A stretch of DNA of 52,881 bases, taken from the NCBI GenBank assembly GCA_003427395.1, contig BFEA01000679.1, positions 146,620 to 199,500 of the forward strand. The letters are read 5' to 3'. Positions 9,698-21,656 of the stretch are shown piece by piece. The notes beneath the pieces were generated by a model, which saw only the letters and a list, made by a program, of their open reading frames with translations, ran no database searches and had not been told where the DNA came from. Both the position numbers and the translations under genes were made by a program. The DNA comes from Chara braunii (Eukaryota > Streptophyta > Charophyceae > Charales > Characeae). How positions within the stretch are numbered: position 1 is the first letter of the stretch; the number at the start of each line of letters is the position of its first letter.

Positions 9698-11530
9698 TCA
9701 TGCGGGATCCGAAGCGAACCGGACGAAGTCATCCAGAACAACAACAGTAGAAAACAGACGCCACAATTGAAAGTTTTCATTGTCCCATGCGATGTGGGCA
9801 AGTTTAGGCACGGGGGGGAAATAAATAGGCACACCAGAAATAGGTGGCATTTGGAAGTAATCTCCTATCAACATGATATGGATTCCACCAAACGGAAGAT
9901 CTACTTTCCGTGTAGCACGGAGAGCAATGTCTAATCGAACGAGATAAAGTTTACTCATCATGCTTACTTTATCTACAACTAGCAGATCGAGTTCTATATG
10001 GAAACCAGGAATGCTTTTCAAAGCAGCCATCCGTTCATCAAAAGAGTTTGAGTTTTGGAGATAATGCATTCCAATCCAGCTGTGGAACGTCATCCCTGCA
10101 ATACCCACGGCCGCTTTGCCTGTCATTGTGGTTTTTGCAATTCCATTTGGATGCCGCCATGCAACACAGAATGCTTGAATTGCATCAATAATGTGTGATT
10201 TCCCTGTTCCCCCTTCGCCTGTCTGGAACATGAGTAATTGATCAGTTGCGAGTTCGTTTTCGATTGTCTCAAGTGAGAGTGGACGAACAGAAGGAGCATT
10301 TTTTTATCGTTTTTGCGAGCTGTGCAAAAGAGCGTCAACAGCAAAGGCAAACACAATATGCTGTCGTCGCTTGAGATTGAATAGTCTAGATATTTCCGAA
10401 ATAGTAGGACATTCCTTGTTAGGTGATGATGATTCCATCGTGTATGGTGGGAATGTTCTGTTTTGAGGCAGGGACGCATCGAAGAGTAAACGGATAGTAG
10501 TCGGGTAAACATGGCCAGTGTGAATGCAGTCATGTCCATCTTTTATAGAATCATTATCTTCCGTGGGGGACGTTGCTTTCAGCCATGTGCTTATGCAATG
10601 AACATTAGGAACGAGTTAGCGTTTAACGATATTTTGGATTCGCGTATTGATGTCGATGGTTTGGTAATACGTTTTTGTCGAACTGCTTGTGAACGGAGTC
10701 ATGACATTGTTTTTGAAGGTAGGGTTATAAGCGATTTTGAGCGGTTGCGGGGGAACGGAAGGGAAAAGGGTTGGATCATCTAAGGACATTGTGGTTAATT
10801 TTGGCGAAGGCATGAAAGAATCCTCGGAGTCAACAAAATACGGCATACTAGATGTGAAGTTTGCTAATAATACATCGTCATCATCATCGGAGGCATGACA
10901 ATTTTCTCCGGGAACGATACCTTCGGCAACAACGTATGTCGGATGTTGGGCCTGCGCCTCACGCGCGCGTTTACGAGCGACAAAAAAATCTTACATCTGT
11001 AAATAAACCGTATATGTGAAATGAGGCATCTCGTCATAGAAATTGTCGAAAGCGGACTGCCAATCTTTGGCGCCAGAGAGCAAATCCGCCAGCGTTCGGA
11101 AGGGCTTAAATAGTAGTAGTGTCAGTTGGGCATGCCGTTCTTTAGCTTCGAATGTATGACATTCGGAAGCATCAGAAATCCGAGTCGACAATGGAATGCT
11201 GGGAATGGATGGTATGCGATGGCGACGTAAGCATTTGACTCTTGAAAGGGGATGCTTCTGAAGGAACATGAGGTTTTTAATGCCAAGGTCGACTTTGTTT
11301 ATTGTAGAGTATAACATAGCAAATTCGTAAATAGATAAGAACGACAATTCCAGAGGCCGATATATATAGTCATCTAAGGGGTGCAATATAGTGTAAGAAT
11401 GTTCAACCTTTTCAACAGTACACAGAGTATCAGGGTCGCTGAGAATCTGGTTAAGCATTTGTTTCAGGGGAATGAGTTTGTACACGTGCTTGTATAAGCA
11501 CACGATTGTCGGAGAATGTACAACGCACAT
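9698..11530 (-). pseudogene. Helitron linker and PIF1-like helicase, N-terminal half
   Basis: One frame runs from 11530 to TGA 9698, with TAA at 10991, 10616 and 10304. The linker has LSFLSIYEFAMLY and LLLFKPFRTLADLL, both typical of Helitron proteins. The helicase (SF1B, 5'-3') has Walker A GEGGTGKS at 10219-10196, motif Ia GKAAVGIAG.TFHSWIG, motif II written DKVSM and motif III GDYFQMPP. The family norm for motif II is DExSM. Lys at 9968-9970 replaces the catalytic Glu, so this copy could not hydrolyse ATP normally. At 10991 the stop sits in LQM-stop-DFF, where related Helitrons as I recall them often have Gln (MQDFF-like). Confidence 0.87.
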
Positions 11531-12840
11531 AGCGGGCCCGCATTTTCTTGTTTATTGGTTAACGTAAACAATTGTGACATTAATTGTCGACGTGCTTTTG
11601 TGTCGACGGGAAGCGGAGCGGTTTCCTCGGCAAGGCGTTCATGAGTTTGCCGCAAATCAAATGTCGCAATTTGTAGGGCTATATCACAATCAACTTTTTG
11701 TTGGTCTTTTGTTGTATAACGACATGAGTAATATATTCGGTCTGCGGCATCTGCGCCGCCGAAGAGAGGTTGGATGTCATGATTACATTTGAATGTTGAT
11801 AAAATAATCTCGTTGTAGTTATATTCATGGCCAAAACAACAGCGGAGACAAATGTCAGTTGGCAGAAGTTCGGTGGCATCGGTACGTGGGCGTGGAAAAA
11901 GATATCGGCAAACCTTGTCAGTATTTGTTGCGCGGGAATGTTTGAAACAAAAGCCTGTATGCGCGAAATGATGCGTTTGGACAAAGTAAAAAAAAAAAAA
12001 AATCAGAAATTGAAAAAAGGTTGTACTTATATTAGAAGTTCGCGGATCAGGAGGGATATTGAGAATGCATTGAGCCAAAGGATGAAGGAGAACGGGGTAA
12101 TCTTGAAGGCGCGAATAAAAATTCCGCATGAGGTTGTGTAATTGTAGATCGCGGTACGGAGTCGCAATGACCGATGTTAATATGGCGCACCGCATAAGAT
12201 GCTGCGAGCTGAAAAAAGATTTGCAATATCGACATTGCCTCGAAGGCGGTTCTTGTAGCTTAGATGAGTCATGATGCTGAAAAAACGACGAAAGACGTGT
12301 TGTAGCAAGCAGTGGCAAAGGGTCATATGTAGGCGGCGGAGCTTGGCACGAAGAGCAAGACAAGGAGGCGATTTGAGAAGGCAAAAATGTTGTGACAATG
12401 CTGTCTACAAAGGTTGTCACAATGTCCAAAAAAGTGGGGTTAGATTTTTGCAAATGATCAAAGTCGTAAGTAGTCGGCGAAAAATTTCGAAGCCAGACGA
12501 GAGAGTGAAGGTGTAGAGTTCCTCGACCTTGGGTTTCAACCATACCAAAATAGGCATGGACGTGGCCAAAAAGACCGCCGTCTATTTTTGGCCGCCACAT
12601 GCTGATATCAAAGCCAAGAACGTATGTAATGAAGACAATGATCAGTTGATAAAAAAAGTGTGCAACTACAACATTGTCAGCCATTGATGCTTGTTTCAAA
12701 TGCGACAAAGGAACATGCAGGACGTGTTAAAAAACATCTAGGAACTCGTCAATAGATATTAAGCCAGCATACGATGCGAAGACAAAGGATGTGTATGTAT
12801 TAGGAGTGATTGTCAGAAACAAGCTCGGTTGCCCGAACCG
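11464..12840 (-). pseudogene. Helitron Rep (HUH nuclease) domain
   Basis: This rolling-circle endonuclease would nick and join DNA through tyrosines. The segment opens with FGQPSLFLTITPN (motif 1 region). After TAA 12727 comes FGHVHAYFGMVE followed by GRGTLHLH, the two-histidine metal motif (His codons at 12511-12513 and 12505-12507). Further on, CFKHS and KVCRYLFPR are typical. IYYSCRYTTKDQQK carries the candidate catalytic tyrosines (codons at 11731, 11728 and 11716) with the following Lys at 11707. A T-run in the coding sense (A-run near 11,987-12,002 on the plus strand) encodes an odd Phe-rich stretch and probably reflects slippage. The frame is lost near 11.52 kb. Confidence 0.85.
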
Positions 12841-13011
12841 ATCGCAAGTTGCAAATGCTTCCTAACGTCTTGAACGTCGTTCATCATTGCTGCCCCAAAC
12901 ATAAGCAGTACTGCATTCGACCGTGCGTAATAATTCATTGACTGCGGGCGGAACAGCCAATGGCGGATGACTGCATCGATGTCTACGCTCATTTTCAAGC
13001 CCTTGTTTGCG

Positions 13012-14694
13012 CTACTCCGTAGTAACTGCGAAAATTACGGAGTGAAAGCGGGGATGCGATCTGCATATGATACTCGCCATTGTGTAACCACGGTCAAGTG
13101 ACAGTCGATCAAACGAGATCATGGTATAATATGGATCTTGTGCGAATCGGCGATGACTTAAAAGGCAGTAGTGTTTAATACATAATTGTTTAGAAACGCG
13201 TATCCTGCGTTTCGATTCACCCGGATGTCCTCTTCCATACGGAAAGAGATGAGGAAACATTTTCGCCTCAATGGTTGCATCGAAGACATTAGAGAATCTG
13301 GAAGAAGAGCGAACGACGAAAAGTAGTGCGCTTTTGTCCGTATTATCGTGAGTATGCAAAATATATTATTCGATGGCGACATCAACAACAGCTGAAGAGT
13401 GATTGAAGATGACTGTTTTCTCAAAGTACGCCGTCTCGTCGGAGCAGTCAGCAAGCGGATTAAGACCTTCTTGTTCTTTGTCTAGTGCACTCGCAATATT
13501 AGTGTCCTCGGTATAGTCAACGATAATCTGGGGCGCGTGTTGCTCGACGTTGTTGGTAAACCCACTCATTGTATCCTCGTTGATGTCAACATCACTGTAA
13601 AAAGGATTAAACGAGTGGTAGAATGATAATAAATCCAACACAACCCCATATCGGACAGCGTGCATTTTGTATATATGGTTCAATTGTGCGTCAATAAATG
13701 GCCTAGTTAGAATTATACGGTAGAGTGCGTCGTTGTTTAATTTGCGGGGAAGGAGTGTTACAGGAGGGCCAGGAATGACGTCAAAAAGCAAAAGATGAGA
13801 CCGAATTGCTGGTGCAAACCCCCACGCATTATTCACGTTTGCGCCATGACGGTTATAATGCCTGTCATGATAAACTCTGGTCATGTCGGTGTAGGTAGTC
13901 GGGACTCGGGGGGGCAAACTGCCAATGAAGAAGTGGTTCGCAATTGCAAATTTAGGCAGACGTGGTGGATGTTTTATATCAAACAACGGTTTTGCGCAAT
14001 TGACGCAAACATTGAACCGTATGGAACTGAGGTCGGAAACATCAATCCCAGCTCGGGAAAGCATCAAGCCGACAAAATGAGGATGGGTATCAGAACAATC
14101 GTAACAAGTGGGAAGAGGTTGTGACAAATCTTCATCGGGACATTCGAGACATTTATGCATTCGTGCAAGCGCATCAACATCTGATACAAAATACGAAGCG
14201 ACATTAGCGAATATACACAGCGTGTCACATACGATGGAAACTGCCTCTGCGAGTCCGTTGGGGCCAAGCGATTTCGTTAAACAGTCTAAAACGGCCTGTT
14301 TCGCATCAGCTCAGATCGGCGAGAAGCCTGACAACAAAGAAGCATCGTAATTTTTCCCCGCACGAGCAATATTTTTCAGGCGGATATGATGGATCGGGAC
14401 GGCATGTTTATCACGCTGTCCCTTTTGCCCGGCGAGTTGTTTCAAATGTGGGCGGCGTTTTTGGGAAGGTAAATTGTCCTGGCAAGTTTGCAATTGCTCT
14501 GCTTTTCGTTTTTTCGCTTCTCGTGCACGACGATGCCACAACGCATCGGCAGTCAGCCGTTTTTGCCGTTGTTCAACTGTTTCTTTTTTACGTCTGAGTT
14601 TGTAAGCTTCGTGGGCTTTTTTTCGCTGTTCGTTTTCGTTGGATGGAGCCACACGTAGCTTTCTGGCACGCTGATTTTTGGACGTGCGAGGCAT
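13012..14694 (-). pseudogene. Helitron N-terminal part: basic region, Cys region, helicase-like N domain
   Basis: The start is ATG at 14694. The first 60 residues are rich in Arg, Lys and Glu with EQR.KRL..D..WHRR phrases, like the basic repeats of other Helitron proteins. The frame continues through TGA 14311. It then has several CxxC pairs (HKCLEC, CYDC, CVNC) and a FAIANHFFIGSLPP phrase that matches the DUF6570-like segment of Helitrons (family consensus ANG...G..P). After TAA 13366 it continues in the same frame into FPHLFPYGRGHPGES and LLSHRRFAQDP, typical of the Helitron helicase-like N-terminal domain. TAG at 13012 sits at a frame change. The next piece (12998-12813) is in another frame and carries a HWLFRPQSMNYY phrase. 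Confidence 0.8.
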
Positions 14695-15295
14695 CTACGC
14701 GATGAGGATATATAGTAGAATGAATGCATAATAAGAGGCATGGAACGAAAATGAGGAAAATGAACATAAGTATGAATGTGGAAGTCGCAGCAATGAGGCA
14801 AAAGAAAAACAAATAGTAGACAAAAACAACAATTATCAATATCCAAAGTAAATGCGCCAACAAATCGAAGCCAAAACATAGTACAAGTGTGTTTGGTTTG
14901 AGTGAATTCGTAGGGAGGGATACACTATCATCGAATTTTCATCCTTGTTGGTTTATCCATATACGATGTTTTTTGTTCGACTCATTCTGTGCTTAGGACT
15001 TTCTGCGTTCTAGGTGTTGACACGTGCACGTAGGATAACCAAAGGCAGGGTAGGTTGAACAAACCGGAATTCGAAACAATGCCTGCACTCTGAGGCCTGG
15101 CAGTATGTGATTGAGCTGATATGCACATGGCTATTTCTTGAAACCGAGCTTTAAAAAGTGTTTTGGATTTATTTCCTTGACGGGTAAAAAAGAAAGGAAG
15201 GATGCCGGACCCACTTTCCAAGCGAATTGGCCGAGGTACACGCATAGCAGCTTCAGATATAAATCAACAACTCCGTTTCGAGATGTTAAAACAAG
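14695..15295. other. No gene seen; expected position of the Helitron 5' end
   Basis: AT-rich then mixed sequence upstream of the Helitron start. Minus-strand open frames of 87-108 codons here overlap each other in different frames and have no recognisable motif. A TC 5' terminus cannot be called without other copies. Confidence 0.3.
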
Positions 15296-15845
15296 CGGGG
15301 CAATGGCAGAGGGCTCTGCATTATAGGTCTTGTCACTCTTTGTTACCATGTGATGGGCGTTTTACTGTAGTGCACAAGAATTTGGTCGATCTTTGTTTCG
15401 TCTCTCCACTCATTACTAGCAGCTCTAATTGCATCAGCGGCAACAGTGGCAACCTGTGCACAGCAAGAGAAAAAACAACCGTAGTTTTTGGAATAGTTGC
15501 GTTGTTGTCCATACCAGGTAGAAGGGAGCCGAGGTGGCTGCATGCAGCTACCACATATCTGAACGCAATATCATATAACGGGGCGGCAGCAGCAGCGGCA
15601 AGGTAAAGGACATGACGGACGGGTTCAATATTCTCAGGCTACGCTGATGGCCAACAGCGAGTGCATCTGAATGCGGAGAATAGTGCCCTGAAACAGAAAC
15701 TAGTGACCATGTCACAGGGCCGGGGAACATGTTTGCAGATGGCGCATGCCGTCCTCTTTTGGAAGAAGCCACAAATCCACCTTGCGTTATTCAGAAATAA
15801 CGCGCGCCTACCAACGTGGCATAGTTGGATAGGCACGAAGCATGA
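15296..15845 (+). repeat. Dispersed repeat family P, module 2, copy a
   Basis: Matches 17,216-17,771 in the same orientation. Shared phrases are GAAGGGAGCCGAGGTGGCTG, GGTTCAATATTCTCA, CAACAGCGAGTGCATC and GCCGGGGAACATG, in the same order. It ends with CATAGTTGGATAGGCA, which resembles a pol III box A. Confidence 0.75.
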
Positions 15846-16859
15846 CAAGCTCTATGATTGAAGATATGAATGTTTGTGGTCGGGCCACTGGCACTGTAAG
15901 AACACCCAATAACCGTTTTGCAGCAGGAAGGGCAAACCATAGTGGAGCTGGACAAACAAGTATGAGTCGTGGGGGCGGGCCACGACCGAGAAGAGAATGA
16001 TGTTGTAGATAGAGGTACGAGGAGGTTTCATGCCAGGGCAAATAATACTGTAGGTTTCAGGGCTGTAACATCAGTGCCATTGGGTAGAGGGGAAGGCGGT
16101 GGAGGGTTGGCCGATAGAAGCATGAGGGCAATTAGAGAACGTGGTGGAGGGGGAAGCTTGAGACTGGATGGAAGGGTTGATGGGCACACCAATGATAGAG
16201 CCAGTACTGTACATGAGGTAATTTAAACGAACAGGGGAGCAGTGAGATCAAACCAGGATGGACGGTATGATGCTGAGAGTCCAACATCAACGGCTTCAAG
16301 TTTTAGAGCAGCTCGGGACATGATGTGGTGAAGAACTCGGGACAACAGTGTTTGGCGGCAATGAATAGCTGTGGAGGGCGAAGGAGTGGCAGAGAACCAT
16401 CCCTGCAGAGTAGAACTTGTGCTCTCTGAGGCAAGCGACGATTTTCGTATGCGGAATTTTTGCTCTAACACGGAACCAAGTGATTTTGTTTTGGCAGACA
16501 CACCTGGGTGCAGTGTAATTTCATCTCAATATGTGTGAACTTTCCGCATTCATCTCTTCCACCCTGCCTTATGCAGATCCAGCCTCAATTATTTCTGATG
16601 GAGAACTCTACAGGGTCCATGCGTGAGCTTTCAACGTTCTTCCTTTCACCTTGGTTTCTGCTGATTCAGGCCAAATGCTGGAGACGGCGAATATTACAGG
16701 GCCAGCGCTGCTTAGGAGATCAGACTGACCCCCCTGCGAGGAAGATGAGACCACTGTCCTATCACCCGGTTGCCACTTTTTGCAGATACTGACTACAGGG
16801 GAGCCAAACAAGCCTGATGGGTGCGTGAAGACATGTAGCTGGCTGCCTTTTGCCATGCG
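15846..16859. other. No gene seen
   Basis: Mixed-composition sequence between repeat modules. The best frames are under 95 codons, on both strands, without motifs. Confidence 0.3.
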
Positions 16860-17215
16860 TGACCTACATGCATGACCTGAATGCATGATCACCTGCAGGC
16901 AGGTGTACCGGTCTTTGTCGATTCTGATAGGGCATCATGAGGCGGGCCTTCATCCGGGTCGCCAAGTGTCGAAAGCAGTCTAAGGGGTGGTCTTTCATTG
17001 AGATCATCAGGTTCTTGGCAGTAGTCGAAGTTTAGCTATAAGACATCCCAGAATGATTCGATTTATGCGCCCATCAGAGCATAGGAAATAACAGCAGGTT
17101 GCTTGAACCAGCATCACGTACAGGAAAGTGGCGCTGCGCCTTACGAAAAAGGACATATGAGGCCACCGGGCTCATGAGGGTCAGTGGATAAAACTGCAGG
17201 AGCAGCACTCCATAA
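16860..17215 (+). repeat. Dispersed repeat family P, module 1, copy a
   Basis: Matches 17,985-18,385: GTCGAAGTTTAG, TATAAGA, AGAATGA, GCATAGGAAATAA and AGCAGGTTGCT recur in the same order and spacing. Confidence 0.75.
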
Positions 17216-17771
17216 AACAAGTGAGGTAATGGCAGGGGGCTCAGCATTACAGGGCTCGTCACTCTTTATTTATCACAAGATGTATGTTTTTTTGTTGTGC
17301 AAAAAAAAAATTGGTTGCCCCTCGCTTCAGCTCTCTACTCATTATCAGCAGCCGACACTGCATTGGCAGCACCAACGACGACCTGTGTACAACAATTGAA
17401 AAAACACCCGTAGTTTTAGGAATAGCTGCGTTATCGGCTACATCAGGTGGAAGGGAGCCGAGGTGGCTGCATGCACCGAGCACAGGGCTGAACACGGTGT
17501 CGTATGGCGGGGTGGCAACAACAGTGGGAAGGTAAAGGATCCAAAGGACAGGTTCAATATTCTCACACTGTGTAGATGGGCAACAGCGAGTGCATCAAAA
17601 TGAGGAAAAGAAAGTGCTGAAACAGAAACAAGCGATCGTGTCACAAAGCCGGGGAACATGGTCACGGGCGGTGTGGACAGTATTCTCTTTTGGGAGAAGC
17701 CACGAATCCGGCCCGTGTCACCTAGGAAGAACGTTCGCCCAGCGGTCCGACTTAGTTGGTTAGGCATGCAA
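17216..17771 (+). repeat. Dispersed repeat family P, module 2, copy b
   Basis: Second copy of 15,296-15,845, here preceded directly by module 1, which gives a unit of about 0.9 kb. Frames are not conserved between copies. Confidence 0.75.
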
Positions 17772-17960
17772 GCGCCATTTAGGAGGTTGCAGGTTTGCGC
17801 CCCACAACTACTTGAGGCAGACGCAGCGCCAACCGGTGGTGATAGTGCGCTTGATACCTCCGATTAGAATTAGCTGGGTCTTTGGCCAACATGGGCGTGA
17901 GTGTGAGCGCGCATGGGTTGTGTGTGGCGGGGGACAATGAAAAGGGGGGCTTAGCAACCG
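17745..17960 (+). repeat. tRNA-like (SINE-type) segment
   Basis: TTAGTTGGTTAGGC (box A-like) is followed about 30 bases later by GGTTTGCGCCCC (weak box B-like). It continues into a tail shared with 4,465-4,710 (CATGCAAGCG, AGGAGGTTGC, GGGGGACAATGAA). No full cloverleaf was found, so a tRNA-derived repeat is more likely than a tRNA gene. Confidence 0.4.
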
Positions 17961-17984
17961 ACAATTTGCAACACGTTTAGATTT

Positions 17985-18385
17985 GCTGGACCTGCAGGCC
18001 TCAGATCATGCATGGCTTACAACCATGATTACTGGCATGCCGGCGTGCCGGTCTTCGTTAAATCCGACAGGTCATTATGGGATGGTCTCACATTTGGAGC
18101 GTTGGGTGTTGGCAACAGGGCGCGTTTGTAGTCGTATGATGTTTCATGCTTCGGTCTTTGTCACGTGTGGCAAACCATCTTGGGACGGCCTTTCATCAGA
18201 ATTGTTAGGTTATCGATAGAAGTCGAAGTTTAGTTATAAGATGGTCTAGAATGACTCAACTCGTGCCCCCATTAGAACATAGGAAATAATAGCAGGTTGC
18301 TCGACCCTGCACCGCATAATGGAAAGCGACACCATTGTCACACAGGAGCGGACATTTGAGGCCACTGGGGCCACGGGGGCCGTGG
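17985..18385 (+). repeat. Dispersed repeat family P, module 1, copy b
   Basis: Second copy of 16,860-17,215, followed here by different sequence. Confidence 0.7.
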
Positions 18386-21300
18386 GAGAAACCGTGGGGC
18401 CTCTTGGAATTTCGGGGGGGCTATGAGATGCTTGGAAAGGGCCAGCTTGGGCTAAGTGCTCATTAATACCACTGAACCGAGTTGGGCTCCCGAAACAGCG
18501 TGGGGTTCAGAGAGCATCAACATCGGCCAAGGATTGTATCGGTGTTTTAAATATGGACACCTTGAACATGCAATCTGCCAAAAGCGGCCAAGACTGTGTC
18601 TAGTAAGCGAAGGAGAGTTGGAACAACCATTGCGCAAGTTTTTGGATTAGTATTTTGGATTGCACGGAAGTGAACGAGGCATTCTTAAGAGGGTTTCTCT
18701 TTTTTGTCCTGAAAGATAAATGGTCGGCAACTGAATTATTCTTCAAATGTCCTACCTTTTTGCTGCGCCCCTTAGTTTTTTTCTGAAGAGACGGGGAAGA
18801 CTTCACTAAACAGTTATGCTTCATTTCGAGTTATTTGAGAACTGTCTGAAATTTAATAAAACGGCTATTGCATGTGGGGCGTAAGTGTCATATTCTTTAT
18901 GGTGGCCGGGAAGGAGCTCTGGAAACTGCTTTTGTTATCCTTTGAACATGACATATTTTCATAATTACTATACCTGGGCATCTGGTTCATAGCGAGGGTT
19001 TGTTGTGTCTAGGCAGCCTCATGATGCCTGTAACCAAGCGTAAAGATAGTGTGGACTCCTTCATGACAGGGGTGTGCTGCATTCGGGAGGAGGCGATAGC
19101 ATGAGAGCCGCAATTTTTTGTTGGCGGTATGTCATGTGCACACTAAAGCGATTTTCCTGTCAATGCGCAAGCCATCCTTATGAGTTTTTGCGAGCCAAGG
19201 AAGTACCTAGGTATGGTTGGGGGTTCTCAGTAATCATAACCAGGAAGAAGACCGACAAGCAGTGCAAATTCCGAAAGAAATTCCGAAACCTCGAGGGCCG
19301 CGTAGGTTCGGCAGAAGCCGAGAAAGAAAATCGAAAGTAAAATTCAGGAAGAAAATCCGAAGCAAATTCCCCGCGCCATATCCGCGCCCAAAATCCCACA
19401 GCAAGAATAGAAAAATGCAACGTCAATATTTATTAATCGCGCACTTGGCGTATTGTCAGCATTTGAGATGTTGTTTTCTATGATCGAGATGCCGCTGGGC
19501 CGTGACACGAGTCATTTACCAGTCACGGACCAATAATAAATTCATAGCCTTCTGTTGATTCAGTTCAATTTTGTTGGCAGGCGTACTAATGAGTTTTTTA
19601 TGGCCAAGTTCTGATCACTCCTTTATTTTCCTAGTCAGCACTTCGTTTCGGGTTCTGAAGAGTAGACAGAAGCGAGTTATTCTAAAAAAAGGAAAAACAA
19701 AAATGCATGGGAAAAGGAATGTCAAGTTGTGGATGCACATTTCATCAAGCGCAGCCAGATATATTGCGGGAATGGCTAATGTTAGCTACCACGAAACCGC
19801 GACATTGAAAAGGCAGGCGACTTTTTTATAAATTATTCCGAAAGGAAAAAAAGACGGTCGACCACCTTGCAGTCAACTCGCCACCGTTTCTTGGTAACAC
19901 GGGTTTCCTCTTCCATCGTGCCACCAATTCTTTCTTGAGGCATGGAAGCAGCGGGGCGTTAACGACAACGCCTCGCGGCTGATATATGGCCAAAGCACTG
20001 GTGGTTTTAAGGGTTACGGCCTTCAGATGTTATTATCGAATTAAGCGGTCTTACGCAATCCAGAATTGTAGCATTTCATATTAGCATTGCACCAAACATA
20101 TAGATACAGGGGCACATGTATATATACATATGTACACAACATGGCACAGAAGAGAACGCGGTAAGTTTCAGAGCGCAACAGAACACCACGCAAAAAGCCA
20201 GGTCACAGTTTACCGCAAGGCAGCCCAACTTGACAGAGGACAAGACACTGCAGGATAACATTACAACATTGGCGGACATAGTATAAGAGGGCACACCTTA
20301 AAAAAAAGTGCAGAATTGGTAAGAATTGCGTGACGTTGAAAGAAGTTGGACACGCGTAAGTCATGCAGAAGTACATAGCACAACGCAACACAACACACCA
20401 TAGTAGTTCGACACAGCCCGACATAGTGAAGGAGATCGTAACGTAGTGGAACACAGCATAGTATAGGGTGGCACAAGGAAGCAGAATGTAACATAATATT
20501 TTTATAGCTCGATCATCCCATTCATCTATACAGACGTCTTGCTGACAAGATTGCAATGCGTTTTTTTTGGAATGAATGTACGATGCTATCATGCCCAAGA
20601 AGGTATAGAACAACATAACAAAGTACAACATAACACGACATAGTATAACAGAGCATAACATAACAAAGCATAGACCGACTACCATCTAAGGTGACATCTG
20701 CCGACCAGTCAAGCATGTACACAAACTGAGGTAGGCCTGTTGCCTTCATACAGCAGAAGAACCTCAAGGGAAGGAAGGGCACGAGGAACCTCCACCCTTA
20801 CGCCCTGACCAAAAACATATTTAACAGATCATCAAGGAAAACAAGTACTTAGAGCCACATCGTTGTAGCAGGAAGGAAGTTTGCAGAAATTCTAGGCAAA
20901 GAGGATGCCGGTCGAAAAACCTGTATCGGTACTTAGCTACCCGAATGTTACGGACGCCAAAGCCTGCTGAGTAGCCGCAAGTGAATGTCCTCATGTACAG
21001 CTAGAGGCTTCAAGCCTCTTTTTCAGCTCCTCCTCATACACCTCTTCCCTCCGTGCACCGTACAATAGCAAGCCTCTTCCCCACGTTTCCCATTCTTCCA
21101 ACAACCATCTCCTTATTTCATTGCATGGCCTTTGGACAATCACATCACATGGTTGGGACGCGCCACAGCAGGCCAGTAACAAGTGAGCTGAGGAGTGACA
21201 AGAGGAAAACGTCGTATTACCTTGGGAAGACCACCGTTGCTGCCTCCAATCAGCTACCTTCAGGCTGGTATAAGGCTGTCGTGTCAGGTCTCTGTCTAGT

Positions 21301-21656
21301 TTTTTCCGACGTTCACGCTTTCTGTAGATCTTCTGAGGTGGTTCTATCCTTTCCTCCATCTCTTCCTACTCCTCACCGTCCTCCCTTTTCATTCTTCACC
21401 CTCAACCGTCATCGTCATATCCCTGATGCTTGTTTCTTGCAGCCGGCATTTTGTTTTTTGGCTGATAACGACCGGAGGACCGATATTGGTAGATGTGCTA
21501 GTTTATATTTTCTGCTACTTCTAAGATGTAATTACTCTTGAGGCGTTGGTAGACATTAGTATCCGACAAGGTCAAAGGAGTTTGGAATCATGCCATTCTA
21601 GGCCGTGTTGTCATCAGCGAACCAAGCGTGCAGGAAGAATGTCGACGTAGGTGTTG
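18386..21656. other. No gene supported; includes a degenerate short-period stretch at 20,060-20,690
   Basis: Between 20,060 and 20,690 the plus strand is rich in CATAACATA/ACACAG-type words, with an approximate 5-base period (for example CATAACATAACAAAGCATAG). This produces Leu/Cys/Val-rich minus-strand frames that are compositional. 18,531-18,580 plus encodes a CFKYGHLEH phrase that vaguely recalls a zinc knuckle, but the Cys/His spacing is wrong. Frames at 19,074-19,483 and 21,053-21,541 have no recognisable motif. Confidence 0.35.

Larger units (their letters stand above)
7614..14694 (-). mobile_element. Autonomous-type Helitron, decayed coding region (Rep-helicase-Ulp1)
   Basis: The order on the minus strand is: basic N-terminus, DUF6570-like Cys region, Helitron helicase-like N-terminal domain, HUH Rep nuclease, PIF1-like helicase, Ulp1-type protease. 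This is rolling-circle transposase architecture plus a C-terminal protease. The ancestral frame was about 2,300 codons. It is now broken by in-frame stops at 14311 (TGA), 13366, 12727, 10991, 10616, 10304 (TAA), 9698 (TGA), 9563 and 8481 (TAA), and by frame changes near 13.01, 12.83, 11.52 and 9.415 kb. The first two shifts compensate each other. Long open stretches remain, so decay is moderate. The final stop is TAG at 7614. The termini (5' TC, 3' CTRR) were not located. Confidence 0.88.

Noticed and set aside
11955-12026. 72-nt intron (GTAC...CAG) in the Helitron Rep segment
   Set aside because: Removal would delete the QTHHFAHTGFCFKH region that fits Helitron proteins. The T-run is better explained as slippage in a pseudogene.
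18531-18580. Zinc knuckle CFKYGHLEHAIC
   Set aside because: The second Cys is Tyr and the His/Cys spacing does not match CCHC. No gag or ORF1 context.
20203-20685. Leu/Cys/Val-rich 160-codon minus frame
   Set aside because: Produced by the degenerate CATAA-type short repeats; no motif.
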